In this document: positions 16,424 to 26,531 of the stretch, in pieces | Numbering within the stretch: the stretch's first letter is position 1 | Layout: each line of letters begins with the position of its first letter | Assembly (NCBI RefSeq): GCF_000021745.1 | Contig: NC_011666.1 | Span: 2,366,501-2,430,500 of the forward strand | Direction: 5' to 3' | DNA: 64,000 nt | Source of the DNA: Methylocella silvestris BL2 | GTDB taxonomy: Bacteria > Pseudomonadota > Alphaproteobacteria > Rhizobiales > Beijerinckiaceae | The notes under the pieces: generated by a model | The model's input: only the letters and a program-made list of their open reading frames with translations | Database searches by the model: none | What the model was told of the DNA's origin: nothing | Translations under genes and position numbers: made by a program

Positions 16424-17263
16424 CTATTCGCTGCCTCTCATATCGTCCGGATGCGGCATCGAGATGATGTTGTAGCCGGCGTCGACATAATGGATCTCGC
16501 CGGTCACGCCGCTCGACAGATCCGACAGGAGATAGAGCGCCGCGCCGCCGACGTCGTCGATGTCGACGGTCCGGCGCAGCGGCGCATGGGCCTTCTGAAA
16601 ATTGAACATGAAGCGCGCGTCGGCGATGCCGGCCCCGGCCAGCGTGCGCACCGGCCCGGCCGAGATGGCGTTGACCCGCACCCCCTGCGGCCCGAAATCG
16701 GCGGCGAGATAGCGCACGCTCGCCTCGAGCGCGGCCTTGGCGACCCCCATCACATTGTAATTGGGCATCACGCGGGAGGATCCACCGAACGTCAGGGTCA
16801 GCATCGCGCCGCCCGCCGGCATCAGCGGCGCGGCGCGCGCCGCCGCCTCGGTGAAAGAGAAGGCCGAGACCAGCATGGTGCGCTGGAAATTGGCGCGGCT
16901 GGTGTCGGCGTAGCGTCCTTTCAGCTCCGCCTTGTCGGAAAAAGCGATGCAATGGATGAGAAAGTCGAGCCCGCCCCAAAGCTCCTTCACGGCGGAGAAG
17001 ACGGCGTCGAGGGAGGCGAGATCCTCGACGTCGCAAGGCAGCACGAAGCTGGAGCCCAGCCCCGCCGCAAGCGGCTTGACGCGCTTGCCGAGCGCTTCGC
17101 CTTGATAGGTGAAGGCAAGCTGAGCCCCTTGCGCGGCGAGGGCGCGGGCGGCGCCATAGGCGATCGAATGATCGTTGGCGACGCCCATCACGAGGCCGCG
17201 CCTGCCCGCCATCAGCGAGCCTTCAAACGACTTTCGGTCCGCCCCTGATTCAGGCGTCGACAT
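16424..17263 (-). CDS. fabI: Enoyl-[acyl-carrier-protein] reductase (NADH), FabI
   Basis: FabI reduces the trans-2-enoyl-ACP double bond, the last step of each fatty-acid elongation cycle. I start at the ATG at 17263 (279 residues), which overlaps the fabB stop by 14 nt; the longer open frame upstream is just the fabB region in another frame. The dinucleotide-binding segment [15 protein letters not shown] is diagnostic for FabI-type SDRs, the catalytic Tyr and Lys are in YNVMGVAK (Y-x6-K), and [12 protein letters not shown] is the substrate-loop region. It is the third gene of a fabA-fabB-fabI run on the minus strand. Confidence 0.95.
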   Translation of the reverse strand: MSTPESGADRKSFEGSLMAGRRGLVMGVANDHSIAYGAARALAAQGAQLAFTYQGEALGKRVKPLAAGLGSSFVLPCDVEDLASLDAVFSAVKELWGGLDFLIHCIAFSDKAELKGRYADTSRANFQRTMLVSAFSFTEAAARAAPLMPAGGAMLTLTFGGSSRVMPNYNVMGVAKAALEASVRYLAADFGPQGVRVNAISAGPVRTLAGAGIADARFMFNFQKAHAPLRRTVDIDDVGGAALYLLSDLSSGVTGEIHYVDAGYNIISMPHPDDMRGSE

Positions 17264-18473
17264 GCTTGAAAACGATGCTGGCGTTGGTGCCGCCAAAGCC
17301 GAAGGAGTTTGACAGCACGGCGCGCAGCGAGACATCGTCGCGGCGCTCGCGCACGATGTCCATGTCGGCGAAGGCCGGATCAAGCTCGTCGATATTGGCG
17401 CTGGCGCAGATGAAGCCGCTTTGCATCATCAGAAGCGAATAGATCGCCTCCTGCACACCGGTCGCGCCGAGCGAATGGCCGGTCAGCGACTTTGTGCCCG
17501 CAATCGGCGGCGACTTGTCCCCTGAGCCGAACACCGCCCGCAAGGCCTCGATCTCCTTGACGTCGCCGACGCCGGTCGAGGTCGCATGCGGATTGATATA
17601 GTCGATCGGAATTTTGACGTCCTGCAAAGCCATCTTCATGCAGCGGACAGCGCCCTCCCCTGACGGCGCCACCATGTCATAGCCGTCCGAGCTGAGGCCG
17701 TAGCCGATGATTTCGCCGTAAATTTTCGCGCCGCGCGCCTTGGCGCGCTCATATTCCTCAAGGACCAGAACCCCAGCGCCGCCGGCGATGACGAAGCCGT
17801 CGCGATTCTTGTCGAACGCGCGGGAAGCCGCCTTCGGCCGGTCATTATAGGCGGAGGACATCGCCCCCATCGCGTCGAAAAAGACGGAGAGCGTCCAGTC
17901 GAGCTCCTCGCAGCCGCCGGCGAACATGATGTCCTGCTTGCCATATTGAATCATTTCATAGGCGTTGCCGATGCAATGATTGGAGGTGGCGCAGGCCGAC
18001 GAGATCGAATAATTGACGCCCCTGATCTTGAACCAGGTCGCCAGCGTCGCGGAAGCGGTCGAGGACATCGCCTTCGGCACGGCGAAAGGCCCGATCTTCT
18101 TCGGCCCCTTGGTGCGGGCGATGTCGGCGCCTTCCACAATGGTCTTCAGGGAGGCTCCGCCCGAGCCCATGATGATGCCCGTGCGCTCATTCGAGACCTC
18201 GTCCTCGCCAAGCCCCGAATCGAGGATCGCCTGGTCCATGGCGACATGGTTCCAGGCGCCGCCGCGGGCGAGAAAGCGCATCGCCCGGCGATCGATCATC
18301 CCGTCGGGCTCAAGCGTCGGCATGCCGTGGACCTGGCTTCGGAAGCCGAGTTCGGCGTATTTTTCGGCGCGGACGATGCCGGATCTTCCCTCGCGCAGAG
18401 AGGCGAGAACTTCCTGCGTATTGTTGCCGATCGATGAGACGATGCCCATCCCGGTGACGACGACGCGTCTCAT
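17250..18473 (-). CDS. fabB: 3-oxoacyl-[acyl-carrier-protein] synthase I, FabB
   Basis: FabB condenses malonyl-ACP with acyl-ACP and, with FabA, is needed for unsaturated fatty acids. The start at 18473 is chosen because [16 protein letters not shown] is the family N-terminus and AGGAG lies about 8 nt upstream; this gives 407 residues. The catalytic triad is visible: Cys in [12 protein letters not shown], His in [11 protein letters not shown], His in [13 protein letters not shown]. The Lys of the active site precedes the second His. It overlaps fabI by 14 nt and follows fabA by about 140 nt. Confidence 0.96.
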   Translation of the reverse strand: MRRVVVTGMGIVSSIGNNTQEVLASLREGRSGIVRAEKYAELGFRSQVHGMPTLEPDGMIDRRAMRFLARGGAWNHVAMDQAILDSGLGEDEVSNERTGIIMGSGGASLKTIVEGADIARTKGPKKIGPFAVPKAMSSTASATLATWFKIRGVNYSISSACATSNHCIGNAYEMIQYGKQDIMFAGGCEELDWTLSVFFDAMGAMSSAYNDRPKAASRAFDKNRDGFVIAGGAGVLVLEEYERAKARGAKIYGEIIGYGLSSDGYDMVAPSGEGAVRCMKMALQDVKIPIDYINPHATSTGVGDVKEIEALRAVFGSGDKSPPIAGTKSLTGHSLGATGVQEAIYSLLMMQSGFICASANIDELDPAFADMDIVRERRDDVSLRAVLSNSFGFGGTNASIVFKHVDA

Positions 18474-18614
18474 AGCGTTACTCCTGGCTGCCCCTGACGC
18501 ATGGTCCGCCCCGGGCGCAGCGCTCAAATCCTGCCGTTTCCAAATCGAATCATGAGCCGGAACTCAAATCCATCGGCAAAGAACCTCGACAAGGCGGCTA
18601 CCTCGCCTCGCCCT

Positions 18615-19142
18615 TTACCCTGCGGCCGGCGCCGTGAACAAGCCGACTTTCAGATCCTTGGCTTCATATATGCGCACGCCGTCGGCTTCCAGCCACCCAT
18701 CCGCAATGCCAAGGTTCAGTTTGGTCTTGAACACGCGCTTGATGTCGACGCCATAGACGACCCGCTTGACCGTCGGCAGCACCTGATCGGCGAATTTGAC
18801 TTCGCCGACGCCGAGCGCCCGGCCGCGGCCGGAAAGGTCAAGCCAGCCAAGATAGAAGCCGAGCAGCTGCCATAGCGCGTCAAGCCCGAGGCAACCTGGC
18901 ATGACCGGATCACCCTTGAAATGACAGCCGAAAAACCAGAGATCGGGCTTGATCTCGAATTCGGCGCGGATAAAGCCCTTGCCGTTGGGGCCGCCCGTCT
19001 CCGACAATTCCGGGATGCGGTCAAACATCAGCATGGGCGGCAGGGGCAATTGCGGATTGCCGGGACCGAACAGTTCGCCTCGCGCGCAGGCAATCAGATC
19101 TTCGTATTCGAAGCTTTGACGCCGCTTGCTCACATCGTTCAC
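18615..19142 (-). CDS. fabA: 3-hydroxydecanoyl-[acyl-carrier-protein] dehydratase/isomerase, FabA
   Basis: FabA dehydrates 3-hydroxydecanoyl-ACP and isomerises the product, creating the double bond for unsaturated fatty acids. It has 175 residues, the usual length. The hotdog-fold active site is [20 protein letters not shown], with the catalytic His and, in the dyad partner segment, Asp. No ATG is available near the start; the GTG at 19142 has GGAG about 8 nt upstream. In many Hyphomicrobiales the iron regulator irr precedes fabA; here the upstream neighbour is a divergent Tim44-like gene instead. Confidence 0.95.
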   Translation of the reverse strand: MNDVSKRRQSFEYEDLIACARGELFGPGNPQLPLPPMLMFDRIPELSETGGPNGKGFIRAEFEIKPDLWFFGCHFKGDPVMPGCLGLDALWQLLGFYLGWLDLSGRGRALGVGEVKFADQVLPTVKRVVYGVDIKRVFKTKLNLGIADGWLEADGVRIYEAKDLKVGLFTAPAAG

Positions 19143-19387
19143 GCCAGGGTCTCCGTTCTGCGGCCAGCGGCATAGCCGCGAAAACGCGGCGTTCTAACAC
19201 AGCCATCCTTGAGCCGGAAGCGCCGAAGGCGGAAATCGCAGCCAGGAGGGCCCCACGACGACGGAAATCAAGCCTCACGCGTGGTTCGGGCGTATTCTCA
19301 AGGCGCGGCCTCTTCTTTTTGTCACACCGCATTCCTATGTTTCGCGCGATGGCGGCCCATGCCGCCCGCCACCAGGATTGAATTGCT

Positions 19388-20377
19388 ATGGCGATCCGCC
19401 ACAAAACCCTCGTTATGATTCTCGCGCTGGCGCTCGCGGCGGGGTTTTCCGCCGACGCCTTCGCGCGCGCCGGCAGCGGCGGCTCCTTCGGCAGCCGCGG
19501 CTCGCGCACCTTTAGCGCGCCCCCTTCGACCTCGACCGCGCCGCGCGGGGCCTCTCCGTTCGAACGTTCGATGACCCCCAATCAGGGCATGTTCCGGCCA
19601 AATAGCGGCGCTGCCGGCGCCTCGCGCGGCGGCCTTTTTTCCGGATTTGGCGGCGGTCTGCTCGGCGGCCTGCTCGGAGCCGGCTTGATCGGCATGCTAT
19701 TCGGCCATGGGTTCGGCGGCGGCCTTGGCGGCGGGATGTCCTTCATTGGTCTGCTGCTCCAGCTGGCGCTGCTGTTCTTCGTGGTCCGCTTCGCGATGAA
19801 TTATTTCCGCAATCGCCGCCCCGCGATGCAGGGCGCGGGTTATGGCGGCGCGCCCGGCGCGGGGCCGTTCGGCTCCAATCGCGACAATCAGGGCTACGGC
19901 CGGCCGCAGCAGGGCTATGGCGCCGGACCGTTCGCGGGCGCTGCGCCAGGCGGGCGCCAATCGCCGCTTCAGATCCAGCCGGCCGATTTCAGCGCCTTCG
20001 AGCAGCGTCTGTTCGCCGTGCAGAAGGCCTATAGCGATGAGGATATGAACGCGCTGCGCGCGCTATCGACGCCCGAGATGGCCTCCTATTTCGCCGAAGA
20101 GCTTGGCGAAAACGCCCGCAAGGGCGTCGTCAACAAGCTCTCCAAGGTCGAATTCTTGCAAGGCGATCTGGCCGAGGCCTGGAGCGAGGCGAACGGCGAC
20201 TACGCCAGCGTCGCGATGCGGTTCTCGATGATCGACCAGACGCTCGACCGCGCCACGGGCCGGCTCGTCGCCGGCGATCCATCGGCGCCGCAACAGGCGA
20301 CCGAGATCTGGACGTTTACACGGCGTTCGGGCGGCGGCGCGCAGGACTGGAAGCTTTCGGGCATCCAGCAGGCGTAA
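19388..20377 (+). CDS. Tim44-like domain membrane protein
   Basis: This is a 329-residue membrane-anchored protein. An N-terminal signal ends near ADAFA (residue 26). A Gly/Ser/Pro-rich segment and two hydrophobic helices follow (about 78-105 and 115-135, Gly-rich then LLLQLALLFFVVRFAMNYF). A second low-complexity linker and a C-terminal Tim44-like domain (about 200-327: FSAFEQRLFAVQKAYSDEDM, then EIWTFTRRSGGGAQDWKLSG) complete it. Bacterial Tim44-like proteins are common in alphaproteobacteria, but their role is not settled; membrane protein biogenesis is suspected. It is divergent from fabA and monocistronic. Confidence 0.85.
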   Translation: MAIRHKTLVMILALALAAGFSADAFARAGSGGSFGSRGSRTFSAPPSTSTAPRGASPFERSMTPNQGMFRPNSGAAGASRGGLFSGFGGGLLGGLLGAGLIGMLFGHGFGGGLGGGMSFIGLLLQLALLFFVVRFAMNYFRNRRPAMQGAGYGGAPGAGPFGSNRDNQGYGRPQQGYGAGPFAGAAPGGRQSPLQIQPADFSAFEQRLFAVQKAYSDEDMNALRALSTPEMASYFAEELGENARKGVVNKLSKVEFLQGDLAEAWSEANGDYASVAMRFSMIDQTLDRATGRLVAGDPSAPQQATEIWTFTRRSGGGAQDWKLSGIQQA

Positions 20378-20546
20378 CCTTCCTGAAAATCGTTCTGCGC
20401 GCTTCCGCCAGGAGGCCGCAGGGGGAGGAGCTGGTCTTTCAGTGCGTTGCGGTGCCCGTCGCTGAGGATGCGGAGAACGCAGATTCGGAACATCCAAGCG
20501 CCGTGTGGGTCTTCAAATCCACACGTCTTGCGGCTAGGCTTCTTCC

Positions 20547-21161
20547 ATGCAGCCATCCGTTCCGACGATTATCTTCGACCTTGGCGGCGTTCTGATCCGC
20601 CATGACAATGAGCTCTTGTTCGAGCGCCTCGCCGCCTGCTGCGTCGATCCAGTCGCGGCGCGGCCGCAAATCACGCGGGCGCTCGACGATGAGGCGATCG
20701 GCACCGGCAAGCTCAGCGTCGAGGCGCTGCACGCAAAGCTCGTCGCCGAGCACGGCTTCGCGCAGGCCTATCCGCATTTTCTCGATTTATGGAGCAGCCA
20801 TTTCAGCGCCGAGCCCGGCATGGAGGCGCTGCTTTGCGCCCTGGCGGAGCGCTATCGCGTGGTCATCTTCTCCAACACCAATGCGGCTCATATCGACCAT
20901 ATCAAGGAAAAATATCCGGTCTTCGCGCGCGCCCACGCCGCCTATGTGTCCTACGAGCTTGGCCTCGTGAAACCCTACGCCGAAGCGTTCCGCAAGGTGC
21001 TGGAGCTAGAGGGGCGCAAACCGGAAGAGTGCATTTTTATCGACGACCGGCCGGAAAACACCGCCGCGGCCGAATCCCTCGGCATAAGGACGGTGACCTT
21101 TACGGACGATGCCGCGCTCAAGGCGGCGATTTCGGAATATGGCGTCGCGGTCGACGCGTGA
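20547..21161 (+). CDS. HAD-superfamily (class IA) phosphatase, YihX-like
   Basis: This is a 204-residue hydrolase of the haloacid dehalogenase superfamily. Motif I is IIFDLGGVLIRHD, where the second catalytic Asp is replaced by Gly, as is typical of the YihX-type DLGGVL subgroup. Motif II is IFSNTN, motif III Lys is in LVKPYAEAF, and motif IV is CIFIDDRPEN. A helical cap lies between motifs I and II. YihX of E. coli hydrolyses alpha-D-glucose 1-phosphate; whether this enzyme does so cannot be read from sequence. It stands alone between the Tim44-like gene and a convergent Fe-S carrier gene. Confidence 0.85.
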   Translation: MQPSVPTIIFDLGGVLIRHDNELLFERLAACCVDPVAARPQITRALDDEAIGTGKLSVEALHAKLVAEHGFAQAYPHFLDLWSSHFSAEPGMEALLCALAERYRVVIFSNTNAAHIDHIKEKYPVFARAHAAYVSYELGLVKPYAEAFRKVLELEGRKPEECIFIDDRPENTAAAESLGIRTVTFTDDAALKAAISEYGVAVDA

Positions 21162-21275
21162 AACTCCCTCATCCTGTGCGGAGAGGAGGCTCAGGCTCCG
21201 CGCATGCCACGCGATTGGCCAGCGAGCTTAGGGCGTTGGTACCTAAGAGGAGGCGCGCCTCGCTCGACGGGTGAA

Positions 21276-21635
21276 TTACCCGTGCGCGGGCGTGATCGAA
21301 ACCGATTCGCCGCAGCCGCAGGCCGACGTCTGATTGGGGTTTTTGAAGGTAAAGCTCGCGGCGAATTTATCCGTCTCGAAGTCGAGCTTGGTGCCCAGCA
21401 GGAACATGAGATCTTTCGGCGCGATCAGGATATTGACGCCCTGATCCTCGACGATCTCATCACCCGGCGTGACTTCATCTGCAAGATCAAGCGTATAGGT
21501 CATACCAGCGCAGCCGCCATTCTTGATGCCGACCTTGATCCCGGCGACCGGCTTGCCCGCCCCCGCAATGAGGTCGCGCGCGCGCGCAGCAGCGGCCTCC
21601 GTCAGGGACAAGACTGAAAATTTCGAATTGGCCAT
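21276..21635 (-). CDS. A-type iron-sulfur cluster carrier (IscA/SufA/ErpA family)
   Basis: This small protein (119 residues from the ATG at 21635, with GAGAGG just upstream) binds and hands on Fe-S clusters to apoproteins. The three conserved cysteines are present: NGGCAGMTY in the middle and the C-terminal pair in ACGCGES. An A-type HesB-like core fills the chain. No other isc or suf genes are adjacent, so assignment to IscA, SufA or ErpA is not possible from context. It is convergent with the HAD phosphatase gene. Confidence 0.92.
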   Translation of the reverse strand: MANSKFSVLSLTEAAAARARDLIAGAGKPVAGIKVGIKNGGCAGMTYTLDLADEVTPGDEIVEDQGVNILIAPKDLMFLLGTKLDFETDKFAASFTFKNPNQTSACGCGESVSITPAHG

Positions 21636-21831
21636 AAACCTCTCCACTCGGACCCGCGCCTTTGGCGCCGGCCATATCCAATATAGACCGTCCGTGCGGC
21701 AATGTTTAGAGGCCAGCGGAGACTGTTTGAAAACGCCCGCGTCGCCAAGGCCTTATGGCCGGACGAAGCTGTGGCCGCCCTTCGAGACGGACGCGCGTCC
21801 GTCTCCGCATGAGGGGCGATAGGGCCTCCAG

Positions 21832-22137
21832 CTACTTTGCTTGCCCGTCTTTCGGCGATCCGACGTCGCGAAACGTCTCCGGCTCGAAATCGGCGAAGTC
21901 GAGCGCTTCGACCTGCCGCAACAGCGCGGCTCTCGCCTTCGCGCCGCTGAGCAGCAGGGTCTGCCCGCTCCAGCCGCTCACCGCGAGCGTCCCGCCCCGC
22001 AGCGCCGCCGTATAATTGCCAACCTCGGACAGCGTCTCGACGGCGCGGAAAAAATCATGGCGATCCTGCTCGTCGGCCGGCTCGTTTTCGTCCAGCCAGC
22101 CGGCAATATCGGTTGTCGTCGCGACAGGCTCCTTCAC
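21832..22137 (-). CDS. Hypothetical protein downstream of mfd
   Basis: This is a 101-residue soluble, acidic protein (DIAGWLDENEPADEQDRHDF, later SGAKARAALLRQVEALDFAD). No family is recognised. The start is a GTG at 22137, one nucleotide after the mfd TAA, so it is probably translated from the mfd transcript. The composition is protein-like and the frame ends cleanly. No signal peptide or membrane helix is visible. Confidence 0.6.
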   Translation of the reverse strand: MKEPVATTTDIAGWLDENEPADEQDRHDFFRAVETLSEVGNYTAALRGGTLAVSGWSGQTLLLSGAKARAALLRQVEALDFADFEPETFRDVGSPKDGQAK

Positions 22138-22138
22138 T

Positions 22139-25100
22139 TTACGCCGCCTTTTTCGTCGCGATGGCGGCGAGCGCCCGCATGATTTTGCGCGTTCCTTCGA
22201 GCCTGTCGTCGAGCCGCTCGAACTCGCGCGAAAAGACGATCTTCATGTCATGTCGGACCTTGGCGTAAGGGCCCTGCTCGGACACATAGCGCACGAGCGC
22301 CTGCGGATCGGCGAAGGAATTGTCGCGGAAGGAGACGATGACGCCCTTCGGGCCCGCCTCCACCTTTTCGACATGAGCCTTGCGGCACAAGGCCTTGATC
22401 GAGACGAGCTTCATCAATTGCGCGACTTCGGGCGGCAACGGCCCGAAGCGGTCGATCATCTCGGCGGCGAAACTTTCGATTTCCTCGTCGGTCTCCAGGC
22501 CGGCGAGGCGCCGGTAGAGTTGCAGCCGCAATTGCAGATCGGCGACGTAATCTTCGGGGATGGTCACCGGCGCGCCAAGCGTGATCGCCGGCGACCAGGC
22601 CTCTTCAGCAGGCTCCTCGACGCCCGCCTTCAGCGCCTCCACCGCTTCCTGCAGCATCTGCTGGTAAAGCTCGTAGCCAACTTCCCTGATATGGCCGGAC
22701 TGATCGTCGCCAAGCAGATTGCCGGCGCCGCGAATGTCGAGATCATGGCTCGCAAGCTCGAAGCCGGCGCCGAGCGTATCGAGCGATTGCAGCACTTTCA
22801 GCCGTTTTTCCGCCTGCGCCGTCATCGCCCGCTCGGCCGGAACGGTGAACAGCGCATAGGCGCGCACCTTGGAGCGCCCGACGCGGCCGCGCAGCTGATA
22901 GAGCTGGGCGAGGCCGAACATATCGGCGCGATGCACGATCAGCGTATTGGCGGTCGGAATGTCGAGACCGGATTCGACGATTGCGGTCGACAGCAGCACG
23001 TCGAACTGGCCGTCGTAAAAGGCCGACATCTTGTCTTCGAGCTCGGTCGCCGGCATCTGGCCGTGAGCGATGACGAATTTCACTTCCGGCACATGCTGGC
23101 GCAGGAAGGCCGCCGCATCCTGGATGTCGTCGATGCGCGGGCAGACATAAAAGCTCTGGCCGCCGCGATAGCGCTCGCGCAGCAAAGCTTCGCGCACGAG
23201 CAGCGTATCGAAGGGCGTGATGAAGGTGCGCACGGCAAGCCGGTCCACTGGCGGCGTCGCAATGATCGAAAGTTCGCGCACCCCCGTCAGAGCGAGCTGC
23301 AACGTGCGCGGAATCGGCGTCGCCGATAGCGTCAGCACATGCACCTCGGCGCGCAGCTCCTTCAGCCGCTCCTTGTGCTTGACGCCGAAATGCTGCTCCT
23401 CGTCGATGATCACGAGGCCAAGATCCTTGTAGGTCACGCCCTTGCCGAGCGCGGCATGGGTGCCGACGACGATGTCGATATCGCCCGACGCCGCCCCCGC
23501 CTTGGCGGCCTTGAGATCGGCGGCGCTGACCATGCGCGACATCTGCGCCACCTTGACCGGTAGATGGGCGAAGCGGCTCGAAAAGTTCTTGTAATGCTGG
23601 CGCGCCAGCAGCGTCGTCGGCACGATCACGGCGACCTGCTTGCCCTCGATCGCAGCGGCGAAGGCCGCGCGCAGCGCGACTTCCGTCTTTCCGAAGCCGA
23701 CATCGCCGCAAACCAGCCGGTCCATCGGCCGGCCCGAGGCCATATCTTCGAGGACGGCGTCGATCGTCGTCAGCTGGTCTTCCGTCTCGTCATAGGGAAA
23801 GCCGGCGCAGAATTCGTCGTAGAGATTTTCCGGCGGCGCGAGCTTCGCCGCCTCCTTCGTAAAGCGCGCGGCGGCGATTTTGATGAGGCCCGCGGCCATT
23901 TCGAGGATGCGCTTGCGCATCTTCGCCTTGCGTTTCTGCCAGCCGCCGCCGCCAAGACGATCGAGCTGAACCTCGGTGTCCTCCGAGCCATAGCGCGAGA
24001 GGAGCTCGAGGTTTTCGACCGGCAAAAACAGCTTTGCCCCTTCGGCGTAATGCAGTTCCAGGCAGTCATGCGGCGCGCCGCCGGCGTCGATCGACTGCAG
24101 GCCGACGAAGCGGCCGATGCCGTGATCGACATGGACGACAATGTCGCCGGCGGCGAGCGCGCCGACCTCGCTCAGAAAATCCTTCGCCTTGCGGCTCTTC
24201 TTGCGGGCGCGCACGAGGCGGTCGCCGAGAACATCCTGCTCGCCGACAATGGCGAGGCTTTCGCCGTCGGCCTTGGCCTCGAAACCGGCTTCAAGGCCGA
24301 TCACGGCCAAGGCGGCGGCGGTTTGCGGCAGCTCGCGCGCCTGAACGAGCGAGGAGACATTGGCGGCGCCCGTCAGCCCGTGGTCGGCGAGGACATGGGC
24401 GAGCCGCTCGCGCGAGCCGTCGGACCAGGCGGCGACGATCACCCTTGCGCCGCCGGATTGCAGCGCCTTGACGTGATCGACCGCCGCCTGAAACACATTC
24501 GCGGCTTCATCGGCGCGCTCGGGGGCAAAACTCCGGCCCGGCTTCGAGCCGCAGTCTATGACGAGGCCGCGGCTTCCCTCTGGCTCGGCGAAGGGCGTCG
24601 TGCGGATCACGCGGGCGCGGCCAAGACGCTGCGCCCATTCCTCCCGCGTCAGATAGAGCGTGTCGGGTTTGAGCGGCTTATAGCCGGCCTGCGCCGGATC
24701 GGCGTCATAGGCGGTTTTGCGCGCGTCGTAATAATCCTCGATCAGCGCGATACGCTCGCGCGCGGCCTCATCGCTCAGCGAATCAAGCACCAAGGGCGCG
24801 CGGCCGGCGTAATCCAGCACCGTGTCGAGGCCGTCGTAAAACAGCGGCAGCCAATGTTCGTGGCCGGCAGGGCGGCGCCCTTCGCTGATCGCCTCATAGA
24901 GCGAATCCCCGCGCGTTTGCGCGCCGAACGTGGCGACATAGGCCTGCCGGAACCGCCGCATCGCGTCGCTCGTCAGCTGCACCTCGCTCATCGGCACAAG
25001 GTCGAGGCCGCGCAGCGGAAACAGCGTGCGCTGCGATTCGGGATCGAACGCCCGGATCGATTCCAGCGCGTCGCCGAAGAAATCGAGCCGAACCGGCTGC

Positions 25101-25702
25101 GCCATGCCCGGCGCGTAAAGATCGAGGATGCCGCCGCGCACGGCATATTCGCCGGCCTCGCGCACGACCGAGGCGCGCACGAAGCCGTTGGTTTCGAGCC
25201 ACAGGGTCAACGCGTTGAGATCGACGACATTGCCGGGCGCAGCCGAAAAGGTGTCGGCCGCCATCTGCCGCACCGGCGGCACGCGCTGGATCAGCGCCTT
25301 GATCGTCGTCGAGAGAATCCGCGGGCGGTCGGCGCTGGACCGCGAGCGGGCCAGCCGCGACAGAACGATCATCCGCCGCGCCGTCACCGAGGCGTTGGGC
25401 GAGACCCGGTCATAGGGCTGGCAATCCCAGCCGGGAAAATCGAGAAGCTCGATGTCGGGGGCGGCGAAGGCGAAGGCTTCCGCAAAGGAGGCCGCCCGCT
25501 GGCTGTCGCGCGCGACATGCACCAGCGCCAAGGCGCGCTCCTCGGACTCGCGCGCCAGAGCGCGGGTCAGATCGGCGACGCAAAAGGCGTCAAAGCCGTC
25601 GGCGAGCGAGGAGAGGGTCAGCGAGCCGCCTTTTGACAGCTCGGCGATCGCGCGTTTGAGGTCAGCCACGAGATGATCGATTCGAAAGTTTTTTCGCGTC
25701 AA
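22139..25702 (-). CDS. mfd: Transcription-repair coupling factor Mfd
   Basis: Mfd removes RNA polymerase stalled at lesions and recruits UvrABC. The product is 1187 residues, the family's usual length. A UvrB-like N-terminal region ([26 protein letters not shown]) is followed by an RNA polymerase-interaction domain ([20 protein letters not shown]). A RecG-like SF2 translocase has Walker [17 protein letters not shown], the DEEQ box ([15 protein letters not shown]) and [11 protein letters not shown]-terminal TRCF domain ends it. The open frame begins with TTG at 25702; a GTG at 25669 is an alternative start. uvrA, its repair partner, is elsewhere in this window. Confidence 0.96.
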   Translation of the reverse strand: MTRKNFRIDHLVADLKRAIAELSKGGSLTLSSLADGFDAFCVADLTRALARESEERALALVHVARDSQRAASFAEAFAFAAPDIELLDFPGWDCQPYDRVSPNASVTARRMIVLSRLARSRSSADRPRILSTTIKALIQRVPPVRQMAADTFSAAPGNVVDLNALTLWLETNGFVRASVVREAGEYAVRGGILDLYAPGMAQPVRLDFFGDALESIRAFDPESQRTLFPLRGLDLVPMSEVQLTSDAMRRFRQAYVATFGAQTRGDSLYEAISEGRRPAGHEHWLPLFYDGLDTVLDYAGRAPLVLDSLSDEAARERIALIEDYYDARKTAYDADPAQAGYKPLKPDTLYLTREEWAQRLGRARVIRTTPFAEPEGSRGLVIDCGSKPGRSFAPERADEAANVFQAAVDHVKALQSGGARVIVAAWSDGSRERLAHVLADHGLTGAANVSSLVQARELPQTAAALAVIGLEAGFEAKADGESLAIVGEQDVLGDRLVRARKKSRKAKDFLSEVGALAAGDIVVHVDHGIGRFVGLQSIDAGGAPHDCLELHYAEGAKLFLPVENLELLSRYGSEDTEVQLDRLGGGGWQKRKAKMRKRILEMAAGLIKIAAARFTKEAAKLAPPENLYDEFCAGFPYDETEDQLTTIDAVLEDMASGRPMDRLVCGDVGFGKTEVALRAAFAAAIEGKQVAVIVPTTLLARQHYKNFSSRFAHLPVKVAQMSRMVSAADLKAAKAGAASGDIDIVVGTHAALGKGVTYKDLGLVIIDEEQHFGVKHKERLKELRAEVHVLTLSATPIPRTLQLALTGVRELSIIATPPVDRLAVRTFITPFDTLLVREALLRERYRGGQSFYVCPRIDDIQDAAAFLRQHVPEVKFVIAHGQMPATELEDKMSAFYDGQFDVLLSTAIVESGLDIPTANTLIVHRADMFGLAQLYQLRGRVGRSKVRAYALFTVPAERAMTAQAEKRLKVLQSLDTLGAGFELASHDLDIRGAGNLLGDDQSGHIREVGYELYQQMLQEAVEALKAGVEEPAEEAWSPAITLGAPVTIPEDYVADLQLRLQLYRRLAGLETDEEIESFAAEMIDRFGPLPPEVAQLMKLVSIKALCRKAHVEKVEAGPKGVIVSFRDNSFADPQALVRYVSEQGPYAKVRHDMKIVFSREFERLDDRLEGTRKIMRALAAIATKKAA

Positions 25703-25714
25703 TGGCGAAGGGGT

Positions 25715-26011
25715 TTACGTCCGCGCCGGGAAAAAGCCGCCGTGAAAGGCGACGATGCGGCGAAACAGCGGCGTGTCGAATTCCACCGGCGTCGGCGTCT
25801 CGCCCGTCGCCCAGGCGAAGACGTCGCGGTCCAGCGCCTCAAGCAGCGCGTCGAAATCGTCAAGCTCGCTCAAGGAAAGCTTTTCGACCTCGGCGTCGGC
25901 GAAACGGCCGAGCAGCAGATCCGTTTCCAGCATGCCGCGATGCCAGGCGCGAAACTTTATGCGCCGGCGCCGCGCGTCAACGCTGATTGTCTCCGCTTCC
26001 GGGGCGGCCAT
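25715..26011 (-). CDS. sdhE: FAD assembly factor SdhE
   Basis: SdhE helps attach FAD covalently to succinate dehydrogenase and fumarate reductase flavoproteins. The protein has 98 residues from the ATG at 26011, where GGAG lies about 7 nt upstream; an earlier in-frame codon has no such site. The signature RGMLETDLLLGRF contains the essential RGxxE motif, and FADAEVEKLSLSELDDFDALL fits the five-helix fold. It sits 12 nt upstream of mfd. In related genomes recG usually lies just upstream; here about 3.8 kb of other genes separate it from recG. Confidence 0.93.
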   Translation of the reverse strand: MAAPEAETISVDARRRRIKFRAWHRGMLETDLLLGRFADAEVEKLSLSELDDFDALLEALDRDVFAWATGETPTPVEFDTPLFRRIVAFHGGFFPART

Positions 26012-26141
26012 GAGCAATCTCCATAGCAATGCACAGGCCGCGCGTCGAAGGCGCGTCCTTGTCCGCCATATAGACTTTGCCGCCGCCCCTGTCAGGTTTT
26101 TTGCGCCCCGTTTGGTGATGCCGGAAATTCACTAAAGGGAT

Positions 26142-26173
26142 TGCCTAACTGTTGTTGCGATGATAGTTAGGCA
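26142..26173. promoter_or_regulatory. Palindromic operator of the ArsR-AHSA1-VOC operon
   Basis: TGCCTAACT (26142-26150) and AGTTAGGCA (26165-26173) form a perfect 9-bp inverted repeat with a 14-bp spacer, directly ahead of the ArsR-type gene. Such palindromes are typical binding sites of ArsR homodimers, so autorepression is likely. The right arm ends one base before the ATG at 26175, so the transcript may be nearly leaderless or the regulator may also block initiation. Confidence 0.75.
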
Positions 26174-26174
26174 T

Positions 26175-26531
26175 ATGCTTAACCAAACGCCGGATCTCGA
26201 CCGCCTGTTCCACGCCCTTGCCGACCCCGCCCGCCGAGCCATGGTCGAAAGGCTGAGCCGCGGCCCGGCGCCCGTCAGCGAACTGGCGCGCCCTCTGCCC
26301 ATGTCGCTTCCGTCTGTCATGCAGCATATCGGCGTGCTGGAGGCGGCAGGTCTGGTGCGTTCTGAAAAGTTCGGCCGGGTGCGCACATGCTCGATCGAGG
26401 CCGGCGCGCTCAGCCTGGCCGAACAATGGATCAACGCCCGACGGCAGGAGTGGGAATGCCGTCTCGACCGTCTCGGCGAATATCTGAAAACCATGGAAAA
26501 TGGAGAAGATGACAATGGCCCAGTCGACTGA
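26175..26531 (+). CDS. ArsR-family transcriptional regulator
   Basis: This is a 118-residue winged helix-turn-helix regulator. LFHALADPARRAMVERLSRG is the family N-terminus, followed by PVSELARPLPMSLPSVMQHI as the recognition helix and LEAAGLVRSEKFGRVRTCSI as the wing. No metal-binding cysteine pair of the ArsR/SmtB kind is seen, so it belongs to the branch paired with AHSA1/SRPBCC genes. I chose the ATG at 26175; an earlier ATG at 26160 lies within the operator. The downstream AHSA1 gene overlaps its 3' end. Confidence 0.88.
   Translation: MLNQTPDLDRLFHALADPARRAMVERLSRGPAPVSELARPLPMSLPSVMQHIGVLEAAGLVRSEKFGRVRTCSIEAGALSLAEQWINARRQEWECRLDRLGEYLKTMENGEDDNGPVD

Noticed and set aside
23564-25636. 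690-codon plus-strand frame opposite mfd
   Set aside because: Antisense of mfd; composition dominated by Arg, Gly, His and Ala, with no motif.
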